Assembly: GCA_012519695.1 (NCBI GenBank)
Contig: JAAYPT010000107.1
Coordinates: forward strand, 1-58,984
Reading direction: 5' to 3'
Source of the DNA: Clostridiales bacterium
GTDB lineage: Bacteria; Bacillota; Clostridia; Lachnospirales; Lachnospiraceae
Length of the DNA: 58,984 nucleotides
Position 1 is the first letter of the stretch. The number at the start of each line of letters is the position of its first letter. Both the position numbers and the translations under genes were made by a program. Positions 25,150 through 36,320 of this stretch are shown in pieces. The notes beneath the pieces were generated by a model. The model was not told where the DNA came from. It searched no databases and was given only the letters and a program-made list of their open reading frames with translations.

Positions 25150-26088
25150 GTGGTAAAGATAGACTTAATTACCGGCTTTTTAGGAGCAGGGAAAACAACA
25201 TTTATTAAAAAGTATGCTCAATATTTATTAGATAAGGGAATGCAGATTGGAATTTTAGAGAACGATTTTGGCGCAGTAAACGTGGACATGATGTTACTGC
25301 AAAATCTCATGGGAGATAATTGTGAATTAGAAATGATTTCGGGCGGATGTGACAAAGAGACACACAGAAGACGTTTTCGTACAAAATTGATTTCCATGGG
25401 AATGTGTGGATATGACCGAGTGATTGTAGAGCCATCCGGCATTTTTGATATGGATGAATTTTTTGACGTACTTCGTGATGAACCATTGGAACAATGGTAT
25501 GAGATTGGTAACGTAATTACCATTGTAGATGCAAAATTGGAAGAAGAGATGTCAGAGGAAGCAAATTATCTTTTGGCATCGGAAGCCGCATATGCCGGAC
25601 GTATTATCTTAAGTCACGCAGATGAAGTCACAGAAGAACAAAAGAGTCATACCATACAGCATTTAAACAAAGCATTGGAACAGATACAATGCAAAAGAAG
25701 ATTAGAAAAAGAAATTTTGTGTAAAAGTTTGCCAAATCTTTCACAAGCGGATTTTGAAGAATTATTGAACTGCGGGTATGTAATGGAAAATTATCGGAAA
25801 ATGGATATGGAGGAACAAAAAGGTTTTGATTCTTTGTATTTTATGAATGAAAACGTGACGGAAGATAACATTCAAGAGATTGTAAAGAAAATAATGGATG
25901 ATTCCGAATGTGGTTCTGTTTTCCGTGTAAAAGGCTTTGTAAAAAATGCAGAAGATAAGTGGTTACAACTGAATGCAACGCATAATGGAATTACTATGCA
26001 GCCCATTGAAGTAGGACAAGAGGTATTGATTGTAATTGGTGAAAAATTGCAGGAAGATAAAATTAAAAGTTATGTAGAACAAAAATAA
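25150..26088 (+). CDS. CobW/COG0523-like GTPase lacking the CxCC metal motif
   Basis: 312 aa. N-terminal P-loop GFLGAGKTTF (about residues 9-18) and the ENDFGAVNVD switch region are typical of G3E-family (CobW/YjiA/HypB-related) metallochaperones. The invariant GCxCC is replaced by GGCDKETHRRRF (about 65-76), leaving one cysteine. The guanine-specificity NKxD appears as SHAD. The C-terminal CobW-like domain is present. The start is GTG 25150. Metal delivery would be the family role, but loss of CxCC makes that doubtful here. Confidence 0.75.
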   Translation: MVKIDLITGFLGAGKTTFIKKYAQYLLDKGMQIGILENDFGAVNVDMMLLQNLMGDNCELEMISGGCDKETHRRRFRTKLISMGMCGYDRVIVEPSGIFDMDEFFDVLRDEPLEQWYEIGNVITIVDAKLEEEMSEEANYLLASEAAYAGRIILSHADEVTEEQKSHTIQHLNKALEQIQCKRRLEKEILCKSLPNLSQADFEELLNCGYVMENYRKMDMEEQKGFDSLYFMNENVTEDNIQEIVKKIMDDSECGSVFRVKGFVKNAEDKWLQLNATHNGITMQPIEVGQEVLIVIGEKLQEDKIKSYVEQK

Positions 26089-26148
26089 GATAGTGAGTGA
26101 TATAATAATTATATAGTTAAAAAAGACAAAAAATAAAGGAGATATAGT

Positions 26149-26460
26149 ATGATTCGACATATTTTATTTTGGAAGTATACAGAAAAGGTAAAAGGGGAAC
26201 AGAAAGAAAAAGAAGCACTTGAATTTTTGCAGAATTCAGTGGCAACAATGGAAGGGAAAATTGATGGATTGTTGCATGCGGAAATTGGAAACAATATTGC
26301 AGGCGGGGAATATGATTTGGTATTTTATGCAGAACTTCAGAATGAGGCTGCATTAAAGACATTTCAAAACCATCCATTACATGTGGCACATCGTGAACGA
26401 TGCAAGGATATTGTAACAGACCGGCTTTGCGGAGATTTAAAGACAGAGAAAGAGAAATAA
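26149..26460 (+). CDS. Dabb-family (stress-responsive alpha/beta barrel) protein
   Basis: 103 aa. The N-terminal MIRHILFWKY and the later YDLVFYAELQNEAALKTFQNHPLHVAH fit the dimeric Dabb ferredoxin-like fold. AAGGAG precedes ATG 26149. No catalytic assignment is possible. Confidence 0.8.
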   Translation: MIRHILFWKYTEKVKGEQKEKEALEFLQNSVATMEGKIDGLLHAEIGNNIAGGEYDLVFYAELQNEAALKTFQNHPLHVAHRERCKDIVTDRLCGDLKTEKEK

Positions 26461-26511
26461 AAAGAGAAGCAATATTAAAAATATAAAGTGGGAATAAATA
26501 AAGGAAAAGGC

Positions 26512-26540
26512 TTGCATAGAAAATAAAAAGCTATTATGCT
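26512..26540 (+). promoter_or_regulatory. Promoter of deoB
   Basis: TTGCAT (26512-26517) and TATGCT (26535-26540) with 17-base spacing. Confidence 0.6.
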
Positions 26541-26571
26541 GAAAGTAAGTAAATATAGGAGGTGCTGTGCT

Positions 26572-27729
26572 ATGAAAAGGGTTTTTTTAATTGTATTAGA
26601 CAGTGTTGGAATCGGAGAAATGCCAGATGCAGCAGCATTTGGAGATGAGGGAAGCAATACCTTGAAGGCAGCTTCTACCAGTCAATATTTTTCTATGCCT
26701 AATATGAGAAAATTGGGGCTATTTAATATTGATGGAGTAGAAATTGGAGCAAAGGAAGAATATCCTACGGGGGCTTTTGCAAGAATGACAGAACAGTCTA
26801 TGGGAAAAGACACTACGATTGGACACTGGGAGATTGCAGGTATTATTTCGGAATCTCCGTTGCCTACCTATCCAAAAGGATTTCCTAAGGGAATTATTGA
26901 GGAATTTTCTCGAAAAACAGGACGTGGAGTATTGTGCAATAAACCATATTCCGGAACAGAGGTTATCAAAGATTACGGAGAACAACATATGAAAACCGGA
27001 GATTTAATTGTATATACTTCGGCAGACTCCGTATTTCAGGTGGCAGCCCATGAAGATGTTGTACCGGTAGAAAAATTATACGAATATTGCCAGATAGCCA
27101 GAGATATGCTGGTAGGAAAAAATGGAGTAGGAAGAGTAATAGCTCGTCCCTTCGAGGGAAAACCGGGAGCCTTTGTGCGAACGGTAAGACGTCATGATTT
27201 TTCGTTAGTTCCTCCCAAAGTAACCATGCTGGATCAGATAAAAGATGCTGGATATGAAGTATTAGGTGTTGGAAAAATATTTGATATTTTTGCAGGAAAA
27301 AGTATTACAGATTATGTGAGAACTACAGGAAATCTGGATGGCATTGATAAGACACTTGACTATATGGACAGAGATTTTGAAGGACTTTGTTTTGTAAATC
27401 TGGTAGATTATGATATGCTTTACGGACATCGTAACGATGTGGAGGGATATGCAAAGGCACTAACGTATTTTGATGAACGGTTACCTGAAATTCTCGGTAA
27501 AATGCGTGAAGAAGATATCCTCATGATTACGGCAGACCATGGATGTGACCCATCCACACCATCCACCGACCATTCCAGAGAGTATACTCCATTAGTGATG
27601 TATGGAAAGAACATTCCGGCAGGTGGTAATTTTGGAACACGGCGGACTTTTTCCGATATTGGTGCAACAATATTAGAATATTTTGGCATAAAAAAGAAAA
27701 TTTCCGGGGAAACGCTTCTTAAATTTTAG
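26572..27729 (+). CDS. deoB: Phosphopentomutase
   Basis: 385 aa. Alkaline-phosphatase-superfamily metalloenzyme that interconverts (deoxy)ribose 1- and 5-phosphates in nucleoside salvage. Metal-binding and phosphorylation motifs are seen: VLDSVGIGEMPDA at the N-terminus, GKDTTIGHWE with the Thr nucleophile, and ADHGCDP near the C-terminus. ATG 26572 follows TAGGAGG. A single gene between its own promoter and terminator; no nucleoside phosphorylase lies beside it. Confidence 0.96.
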   Translation: MKRVFLIVLDSVGIGEMPDAAAFGDEGSNTLKAASTSQYFSMPNMRKLGLFNIDGVEIGAKEEYPTGAFARMTEQSMGKDTTIGHWEIAGIISESPLPTYPKGFPKGIIEEFSRKTGRGVLCNKPYSGTEVIKDYGEQHMKTGDLIVYTSADSVFQVAAHEDVVPVEKLYEYCQIARDMLVGKNGVGRVIARPFEGKPGAFVRTVRRHDFSLVPPKVTMLDQIKDAGYEVLGVGKIFDIFAGKSITDYVRTTGNLDGIDKTLDYMDRDFEGLCFVNLVDYDMLYGHRNDVEGYAKALTYFDERLPEILGKMREEDILMITADHGCDPSTPSTDHSREYTPLVMYGKNIPAGGNFGTRRTFSDIGATILEYFGIKKKISGETLLKF

Positions 27730-27738
27730 AAAAAAAGA

Positions 27739-27783
27739 GGAATTATTGTAAGATTTTGTGATTTTACAGTAATTCCTTTTTTT
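27739..27783 (+). terminator. Intrinsic terminator after deoB
   Basis: GGAATTATTGTAA pairs with TTACAGTAATTCC (one G-U pair) around a 12-base loop, followed by a T run. Confidence 0.85.
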
Positions 27784-28142
27784 AATGAAAAAAACTTAGC
27801 AGTTTATTAGCAATAGAATGGGAAAAAATTATAGGCAATTCTTTCAAAAAAATTTTTTTTTTGAAGAGAAATTTCCTAAAAAAACAGAAATTTAGTAAAA
27901 GGTCATAAAAAGAAAAAAAAGCAATATGCAATTGTTACAAAAAAGTAAAAAAATAATAAAGAAACAGTGTTAGTGATTCACAAAAAAATGGAGTATTTTG
28001 GTAAACTTTGAGGCTCAAAACAAAGATTGACATTATTTTAACATGGGATTAAATTAGATAAAGAAATTACTGTGGCAGTGTGAGTTTGCACGGATACCGT
28101 CAACCGTCAGAACTGCCGGCAGGTGGAAAGGAAGTGAATAGA
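27784..28142. other. AT-rich intergenic region before the atp operon
   Basis: No gene is visible. The first 230 bases are very AT-rich with A and T tracts (for example around 27845-27862), as expected of an UP-element-like or bent region. The promoter at 28027-28055 and the 5' leader of atpB fill the rest. Confidence 0.6.
28027..28055 (+). promoter_or_regulatory. Promoter of the atp operon
   Basis: TTGACA (28027-28032) and TAAATT (28050-28055) with 17-base spacing. The leader to atpB is about 80 bases. Confidence 0.75.
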
Positions 28143-28832
28143 ATGGATGCTTTCGTAGAGTCACTATTAGAGGAGTTAAACTGTGAAACAGTTTTTACCA
28201 TCCCCCTATTTGGTGGAATTCCCGTATCTGAAGCAGTGGTAGTTACCTGGTTTATTATGGCAGGGCTTACTGTTGCCGCCTTTTTACTCACCAGAAATCT
28301 GCGAGTGGAACAACCGGGACGAAGGCAGCTGATTGTAGAAACAGCCGTGGAAGGAATCTACGGATTCTTTGAAGACACCATGGGAGGACTTGGAAAGGAA
28401 TATATTCCATATTTAAGTGCTGTTGCTATCTACATAGGAATTTCGAATCTGATAGGATTAATCGGGTTCAAACCTCCCACCAAGGACTTGAATATTACCG
28501 CTGCACTGGCAATTATGAGTATTGTTTTAATTGAAATTGCCGGCGTACGCAAGAAGGGTATGAAGGGATGGCTTAAGAGTTTTGCAGAACCAGTACCAAT
28601 TATTCTTCCTATTAATATTCTGGAAGTATTTATCAGACCATTGTCATTATGTATGCGACTATTCGGAAATGTATTAGGTGCATTCGTAGTTATGGAACTG
28701 ATAAAGTTATTAGTACCAGTTGTGGTACCAGTGGCGTTCAGCTGCTATTTTGATATTTTTGACGGTTTAATACAAGCATATGTGTTTGTATTCCTTACAT
28801 CATTATTTATTAAAGAAGCTATTGAAGAATAA
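28143..28832 (+). CDS. atpB: F-type ATP synthase subunit a
   Basis: 229 aa membrane subunit forming the ion half-channels. The essential arginine helix is visible (FIRPLSLCMRLFGNVLGAFVV, Arg near residue 179). ATG 28143 has GGAAAGGA about 10 bases upstream; in-frame GTG 28134 is too close to it. First gene of atpBEFHAGDC; no atpI is seen upstream. Confidence 0.95.
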   Translation: MDAFVESLLEELNCETVFTIPLFGGIPVSEAVVVTWFIMAGLTVAAFLLTRNLRVEQPGRRQLIVETAVEGIYGFFEDTMGGLGKEYIPYLSAVAIYIGISNLIGLIGFKPPTKDLNITAALAIMSIVLIEIAGVRKKGMKGWLKSFAEPVPIILPINILEVFIRPLSLCMRLFGNVLGAFVVMELIKLLVPVVVPVAFSCYFDIFDGLIQAYVFVFLTSLFIKEAIEE

Positions 28833-28853
28833 GAAGAAAAGGAGTGTATTACT

Positions 28854-29078
28854 ATGAATACAATTATCGCTATTGGAGCAGGAATCGCAGTTTTAACAGG
28901 AATCGGAGCAGGAATCGGAATCGGTGTTGCAACCGCTAAAGCAACAGATGCTATTGCAAGACAGCCAGAAGCAGAAGGTAAGATTAGTAAAGCATTATTA
29001 TTAGGATGTGCACTTGCAGAAGCAACCGCTATTTACGGTTTCGTTATCGCATTACTTATTATCATGTTCTTAAAATAA
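28854..29078 (+). CDS. atpE: F-type ATP synthase subunit c
   Basis: 74 aa hairpin of two hydrophobic helices joined by the polar loop ARQPEAEGK. The ion-binding carboxylate is the Glu in [11 protein letters not shown] (helix 2). The glycine repeat [15 protein letters not shown] is in helix 1. The Gln found at the helix-1 site in Na+-binding c subunits is Ile here, and the residue after the Glu is Ala, which favours protons (inference). Confidence 0.95.
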   Translation: MNTIIAIGAGIAVLTGIGAGIGIGVATAKATDAIARQPEAEGKISKALLLGCALAEATAIYGFVIALLIIMFLK

Positions 29079-29111
29079 TAACAGGAAAACAATAAGAAAG
29101 GCGGCGGTAAC

Positions 29112-29561
29112 ATGTTAAGTTTAGACGTTTGGAATCTGCTGTTTACGGTAATCAACGTACTGGTATTGTACCTGTTAATGAAGAAGCTTTTATTTAAGCC
29201 TGTACTGGCAGTGCTAGAGAAGCGAAAAGAAATGATTGCAGCTAACATGGAAGAAGCAAGAAAGAGTCAGCAGGAAGCAGAAGAACTGAAGGCTGATTAT
29301 GAAGAAAAACTTTCTGTGGCAAAAGAAGAAGCACAGAATATTGTTCATAACGCAAGAGAATTGGCAGAACAGGAAAGAACAGGCATTTTAGAGAAGACCA
29401 GAGCTGAGTCAGAGCAGATGATAGAAAAAGCCAAGGCTGCCATTTTGTCAGAGCAAGAGCAGGCACAGCAGGAAGCAAAAGAAGAGATTGCCAAACTTGC
29501 GGTATTAGCTGCAAGAAAAATTATAGAAGCAGGTGATGCCCATGACACAGACAGCTATTAA
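29112..29561 (+). CDS. atpF: F-type ATP synthase subunit b
   Basis: 149 aa. N-terminal membrane helix (about 5-25) followed by a long charged, heptad-like helix rich in Ala, Glu and Lys (about 35-140), the peripheral stalk. Overlaps atpH. Good ribosome binding site AAAGGCGG. Confidence 0.94.
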   Translation: MLSLDVWNLLFTVINVLVLYLLMKKLLFKPVLAVLEKRKEMIAANMEEARKSQQEAEELKADYEEKLSVAKEEAQNIVHNARELAEQERTGILEKTRAESEQMIEKAKAAILSEQEQAQQEAKEEIAKLAVLAARKIIEAGDAHDTDSY

Positions 29562-30045
29562 TTATGCGAAGGCACTTCATGAATTAAATATCAGCAGAGA
29601 GAGTATGCAGACGATAAAAGCAATTATCGAAGCAGTTCCGGCTGTATGTGAAGTGTTAGAAGCCCCGGTTGTCCCAAAGGAAGAAAAACGTCGTGTGGCA
29701 GACCGGATTTTCCCGGAAGAGACGAGATCCTTTGTAAAACTTTTATGTGATTATGACCGGGCAGATCAGCTTGCAAATATCTGTGAGGCATATGAGATAG
29801 AATACAGACGTATTCATCATATTTTAAAGGCTGAAATATATTCAGCAAAGCCTCTGGGTGATGAAAAGAAACAGGAAATTGAAAAGTTTTTACAGAAGCA
29901 ATATCCAGATATGACTTATCAATTATCCTACGATATTGAGAAAAAACTGATGGGTGGAACCAAAATCGTAGCCGGAAATATGGAATACGATAATAGCTAC
30001 GAAGGACGTCTGCATCAGTTGGAATTAAAATTAACCGGGAGGTGA
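29542..30045 (+). CDS. atpH: F-type ATP synthase subunit delta
   Basis: 167 aa, normal length. [18 protein letters not shown] fits the OSCP/delta N-terminus and [24 protein letters not shown] the C-terminal motif. Possible starts GTG 29533 and ATG 29536 would add two or three residues; ATG 29542 has AGGTG at a suitable distance. Overlaps atpF and (slightly) the region before atpA. Confidence 0.93.
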   Translation: MTQTAINYAKALHELNISRESMQTIKAIIEAVPAVCEVLEAPVVPKEEKRRVADRIFPEETRSFVKLLCDYDRADQLANICEAYEIEYRRIHHILKAEIYSAKPLGDEKKQEIEKFLQKQYPDMTYQLSYDIEKKLMGGTKIVAGNMEYDNSYEGRLHQLELKLTGR

Positions 30046-30050
30046 AAGCG

Positions 30051-31562
30051 GTGAGTGCAATCAGCGCATCAGATATTATTTCCATTTTAAAAAGCGAAAT
30101 CGAGCACTATGACTGGGAAAAAGAAGGTCAGGAAACAGGTGAAGTTATCTGGGTAGGTGACGGAATTGCAACTGTATACGGAATCGATCATGCTGTATAT
30201 GGTGAAATCGTCGTTTTTGAGAATGGATTAAAAGGTATGGTACAGGATATTAGAAGAAATGAAATCGGATGTATTCTGTTCGGAAAAGATACCGGAATTA
30301 AAGAAGGAACAAAAGTTGTTCGAACAAAGAAAAAGGCAGGTATTCCAGTAGGTGATGCCTATGTGGGAAGAATTATTAACGCTCTTGGAGAACCGATTGA
30401 TGGAAAAGGAGAAATCAAGGCAGAGGACTATCGTCCAATCGAAGAAGATGCTCCTGGAATTCTTGATCGTAAATCCGTAAATACACCAATGGAAACAGGA
30501 ATTCTTGCAATTGATTCTATGTTCCCAATCGGACGTGGACAGCGTGAATTAATCATTGGAGACAGACAGACAGGTAAGACTGCAATTGCAACAGATACCA
30601 TTTTGAACCAGAAGGGAAAAGATGTTATCTGTGTATATGTAGCTATCGGTCAGAAAGCTTCCAGTGTTGCAAAGTTAGTATCCACATTACAGCAGCATGA
30701 TGCAATGGATTATACAATTGTATTATCATCAACAGCAAGTGATCCGGCATCATTACAGTATATTGCACCATATGCAGGTACTGCATTAGCAGAGTACTTT
30801 ATGTATAAGGGAAAAGATGTATTAATCGTATATGATGATTTATCCAAACATGCGGTAGCATACCGTGCATTATCTCTGTTATTAGAGCGTTCTCCAGGAC
30901 GTGAGGCATATCCGGGAGATGTATTCTATCTTCATTCCAGATTGTTAGAGCGTTCCAGCCGTTTGAGTGATGAATTAGGCGGAGGTTCTATTACCGCATT
31001 ACCGATCATTGAAACACAGGCAGGAGACTTATCTGCATATATTCCAACAAACGTAATTTCTATCACAGATGGACAGATTTTCTTAGAGAGTGATTTGTTC
31101 TTCTCTGGTATGAGACCGGCGGTAAACGTAGGACTTTCCGTATCTCGTGTTGGTGGAGCAGCGCAGACAAAGGCAATGAAGAAGGCAACCGGAAGTATCC
31201 GTATCGACTTGGCACAGTTCCGTGAAATGGAAGTGTTTACACAGTTTAGTTCTGATTTGGACGAAAGTACAAAGGAACAGTTAGCACACGGAAATGTTTT
31301 GATGGAATTATTAAAGCAGCCATTGTGTCATCCAATGAGTATGCCGGAGCAGGTAATTACACTTTGTGCAGCAAATAACGGAGTTTTCGATAAGGTTCCT
31401 GTACCGAAAGTAAAAGAAGCACAGATGAATCTGTTAGCACATATGGCAGATGCGCATCCGGAATTGGTAAAAGAAATTGAAGAGCAAAAAGTGCTTAATG
31501 ATGAGACAGCAGACAAGATTGTAGCAGCTGCAAAGGAATATGTGCAGACAGCAGTAATGTAA
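30051..31562 (+). CDS. atpA: F-type ATP synthase subunit alpha
   Basis: 503 aa. Walker [10 protein letters not shown] (about 167-175), the alpha-type arginine finger region [19 protein letters not shown], and N- and C-terminal domains as usual. GTG 30051 gives the family start (V/M)[13 protein letters not shown] and lies about 7 bases after GGGAGGTG; a GTG at 30042 lies inside that site. Confidence 0.96.
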   Translation: MSAISASDIISILKSEIEHYDWEKEGQETGEVIWVGDGIATVYGIDHAVYGEIVVFENGLKGMVQDIRRNEIGCILFGKDTGIKEGTKVVRTKKKAGIPVGDAYVGRIINALGEPIDGKGEIKAEDYRPIEEDAPGILDRKSVNTPMETGILAIDSMFPIGRGQRELIIGDRQTGKTAIATDTILNQKGKDVICVYVAIGQKASSVAKLVSTLQQHDAMDYTIVLSSTASDPASLQYIAPYAGTALAEYFMYKGKDVLIVYDDLSKHAVAYRALSLLLERSPGREAYPGDVFYLHSRLLERSSRLSDELGGGSITALPIIETQAGDLSAYIPTNVISITDGQIFLESDLFFSGMRPAVNVGLSVSRVGGAAQTKAMKKATGSIRIDLAQFREMEVFTQFSSDLDESTKEQLAHGNVLMELLKQPLCHPMSMPEQVITLCAANNGVFDKVPVPKVKEAQMNLLAHMADAHPELVKEIEEQKVLNDETADKIVAAAKEYVQTAVM

Positions 31563-31577
31563 GGATGGTGAGGAAAA

Positions 31578-33900
<2,323 letters not shown>

Positions 33901-33910
33901 GAGTGGTTTC

Positions 33911-34321
33911 ATGAATACATTTTTTTTAAAAGTGATTGCGGCAGACCATACTTTTTTCCAAGGAAAATGCCAGTCATTGATTGTACCTGCCATTGATGGT
34001 GAAAAAGGAATACTTCCACACCATGAAGATATGGTAATCGCGGTAAACGAAGGTGAGATTCGTGTAACAGCAGAAGATGGTACCGTACATATTGGTATTG
34101 TAGGTATGGGATTTGTACAGATTATCAATAACCGTGTCACACTGTTAGTAGAAACGGCAGAAAGACCGGAAGAAATTGATGCACGAAGAGCAAAAGAAGC
34201 TCAGGAACGAGCTATGGAGCAGATGCGTCAGAAACAGAGTATACAAGAGTTTCATCATTCCCAGGCATCTCTTGCAAGAGCAATGTCAAGATTGAAGGCA
34301 ACCAGCAAGTATAATCAGTAA
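33911..34321 (+). CDS. atpC: F-type ATP synthase subunit epsilon
   Basis: 136 aa. N-terminal beta-sandwich (IVPAIDGEKGILPHHEDMV) and C-terminal helical hairpin (about 85-130). Last gene of the operon. Confidence 0.94.
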   Translation: MNTFFLKVIAADHTFFQGKCQSLIVPAIDGEKGILPHHEDMVIAVNEGEIRVTAEDGTVHIGIVGMGFVQIINNRVTLLVETAERPEEIDARRAKEAQERAMEQMRQKQSIQEFHHSQASLARAMSRLKATSKYNQ

Positions 34322-34324
34322 GAA

Positions 34325-34370
34325 AAAACTACTGTAATTAAGTGGAATCACTTATTGCAGTAGTTTTTCT
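34325..34370 (+). terminator. Intrinsic terminator after the atp operon
   Basis: AAAAACTACTG...AAGTG pairs with CACTT...CAGTAGTTTTT around GAAT, with a one-base bulge and one wobble pair. Confidence 0.85.
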
Positions 34371-34391
34371 ATTATATAATAGTGAAAGGGA

Positions 34392-34420
34392 TTGCAATTT
34401 TTCCATAAGGAAATTATAAT
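34392..34420 (+). promoter_or_regulatory. Promoter of pepF
   Basis: TTGCAA (34392-34397) and TATAAT (34415-34420) with 17-base spacing. Confidence 0.7.
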
Positions 34421-34468
34421 GATAAATAGTGTTCCTAGAAGATAGGAAGAGGATAAAGGAGAATTATA

Positions 34469-36274
34469 ATGGCAAAAGAATTATTAAAAAGAGAACAGGT
34501 AGCAGTAGAAGATACCTGGGCAGTAGAAGATATTTATGCAACAGAGGAAGCATTTTTAGCAGATGCAGATAGTGTAGAAAAGAAACTGAAGGAAGAACTT
34601 ACCAAGTATGATGAAAAGTATTTAAATGAGAGTGGTGCACATCTGTTAGAATATTATAAGAATTTAGAAGAGGTTATGCTGATTTTAGATAAGGTATTAA
34701 ATTATTCTGAAAGAAATGCAGATGTAGATACTTCAAATACTCATTATCAGGCATTAAGAGGTAAAGCAGAAAATCTGTACTATAAATTAGCAGAAGTAAC
34801 TGCTACGATTGGAAGTTATATTGTAGCAATGGATGCTGCAAAGATAAATCAGTATTTTAAAGAAGTACCGGAGTTAGAAGAATATAGAGTAAGCATTGCG
34901 GATTTAAGAAGATTAAAACCACATATGCTATCTTCAGAAGCAGAAGCTTTGTTAGCAGCATCTAACGACATGGGAAGTGCAGTAGATAAAGTATATAGCT
35001 TATTGGAAAATGCAGATTTTGAAAATCCAACAGTAAAAGACGAAAACGGGGAAATGGTGAAGGTAAGCAGCGGAAGATTTGTTCCAATGTTAGAGAGTAA
35101 GGACGTGCGTGTTCGCCGTGAGACATTCCAGGCATATTATGCAAGATATGAACAGTACAAGAATACATTTGCATCCTTATATGAAGGAAAAGCAAAGGCT
35201 AACTTTTTCTATGCAAAAGCAAGAAAATACAGTTCTTCTATGGAAGCAGCAGTAGATGCAAACAATGTGCCAAAGGAAGTATATTACAACTTAATTGAAG
35301 CTGTAAATGAAAACATGGACTATATGCATCAGTATATGAAGCTGAGAAAGAAATTATTAGGTGTAGAAGAACTTCATATGTATGACTTATATACACCAAT
35401 GGTAGAGCAGGAAGAGGAAGAAATCACTTATCCAATGGCGCAGAAGGAAATCGCAGAAGCATTACAGGTACTTGGTGATGATTATGTAAGCGTATTAAAA
35501 CGTGGATTTGAAAATCGTTGGATTGATAAATATGAAAACGAAGGAAAGAGAAGCGGAGCTTATTCTGCCGGAAACTACGGAGTACATCCATATGTATTGA
35601 TGAATTATCAGTATAACTTAGATTCCGAATTTACCTTGGCACATGAAATGGGACATGCGCTTCATTCGTATTATTCTTCCAAGAATAATAATATTTTTGA
35701 TAGTGAGTATAAAATATTTGTGGCAGAGGTAGCATCTACCTGTAACGAAGCATTGTTAATGGATTATTTGTTAAAACGTACAAACGACAAGAAGAAAAAA
35801 GCATACTTAATCAACCATTTCTTAGAGCAGTTCCGTACAACCTTGTATCGTCAGACGATGTTTGCAGAATTTGAACTTCGTACTCATGAAATTGTAGAGC
35901 GTGGGGAAGCACTCACAGCAGAAGCTTTGAAAAAAGTATATTATGACTTAAATGTAAAATATTACGGAAATGATATTGTAGTGGATGATGAAATTGCAAT
36001 TGAATGGGCAAGAATCCCACATTTTTATTACAATTTCTATGTATATCAGTATGCGACCAGTTTTTCTGCATCTATGGCACTCAGCAAGAAGATTTTAGAA
36101 GAAGGAAAACCGGCAGTAGATAAATATCTGGAATTCTTAAGTGGTGGTTGTACAAAGTCCCCAATTGAGTTATTAAAAGGTGCAGGTGTGGATATGACAA
36201 CAAAGAAACCAATTAGCGAAGCACTTAAGACATTCGGTGAATTAATAAAAGAACTGGATGAAATGTATGCATAA
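34469..36274 (+). CDS. pepF: Oligoendopeptidase F (M3B metallopeptidase)
   Basis: 601 aa, typical. Zinc site HEMGHALH (about residue 390) with a downstream Glu in FVAEVASTCNEA. Cytosolic enzyme that cleaves short peptides. AAAGGAG precedes ATG 34469. Followed by prfC after 46 bases. Confidence 0.94.
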   Translation: MAKELLKREQVAVEDTWAVEDIYATEEAFLADADSVEKKLKEELTKYDEKYLNESGAHLLEYYKNLEEVMLILDKVLNYSERNADVDTSNTHYQALRGKAENLYYKLAEVTATIGSYIVAMDAAKINQYFKEVPELEEYRVSIADLRRLKPHMLSSEAEALLAASNDMGSAVDKVYSLLENADFENPTVKDENGEMVKVSSGRFVPMLESKDVRVRRETFQAYYARYEQYKNTFASLYEGKAKANFFYAKARKYSSSMEAAVDANNVPKEVYYNLIEAVNENMDYMHQYMKLRKKLLGVEELHMYDLYTPMVEQEEEEITYPMAQKEIAEALQVLGDDYVSVLKRGFENRWIDKYENEGKRSGAYSAGNYGVHPYVLMNYQYNLDSEFTLAHEMGHALHSYYSSKNNNIFDSEYKIFVAEVASTCNEALLMDYLLKRTNDKKKKAYLINHFLEQFRTTLYRQTMFAEFELRTHEIVERGEALTAEALKKVYYDLNVKYYGNDIVVDDEIAIEWARIPHFYYNFYVYQYATSFSASMALSKKILEEGKPAVDKYLEFLSGGCTKSPIELLKGAGVDMTTKKPISEALKTFGELIKELDEMYA

Positions 36275-36320
36275 GTAGGGAAAGAACAGTGATAAGGGAA
36301 TAGAAAGCGAGGACATTTTT

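Noticed and set aside
27830-27960. A/T-rich tracts before atpB as a replication origin
   Set aside because: No DnaA-box cluster and no dnaA or parB nearby; an AT-rich promoter upstream region explains it.
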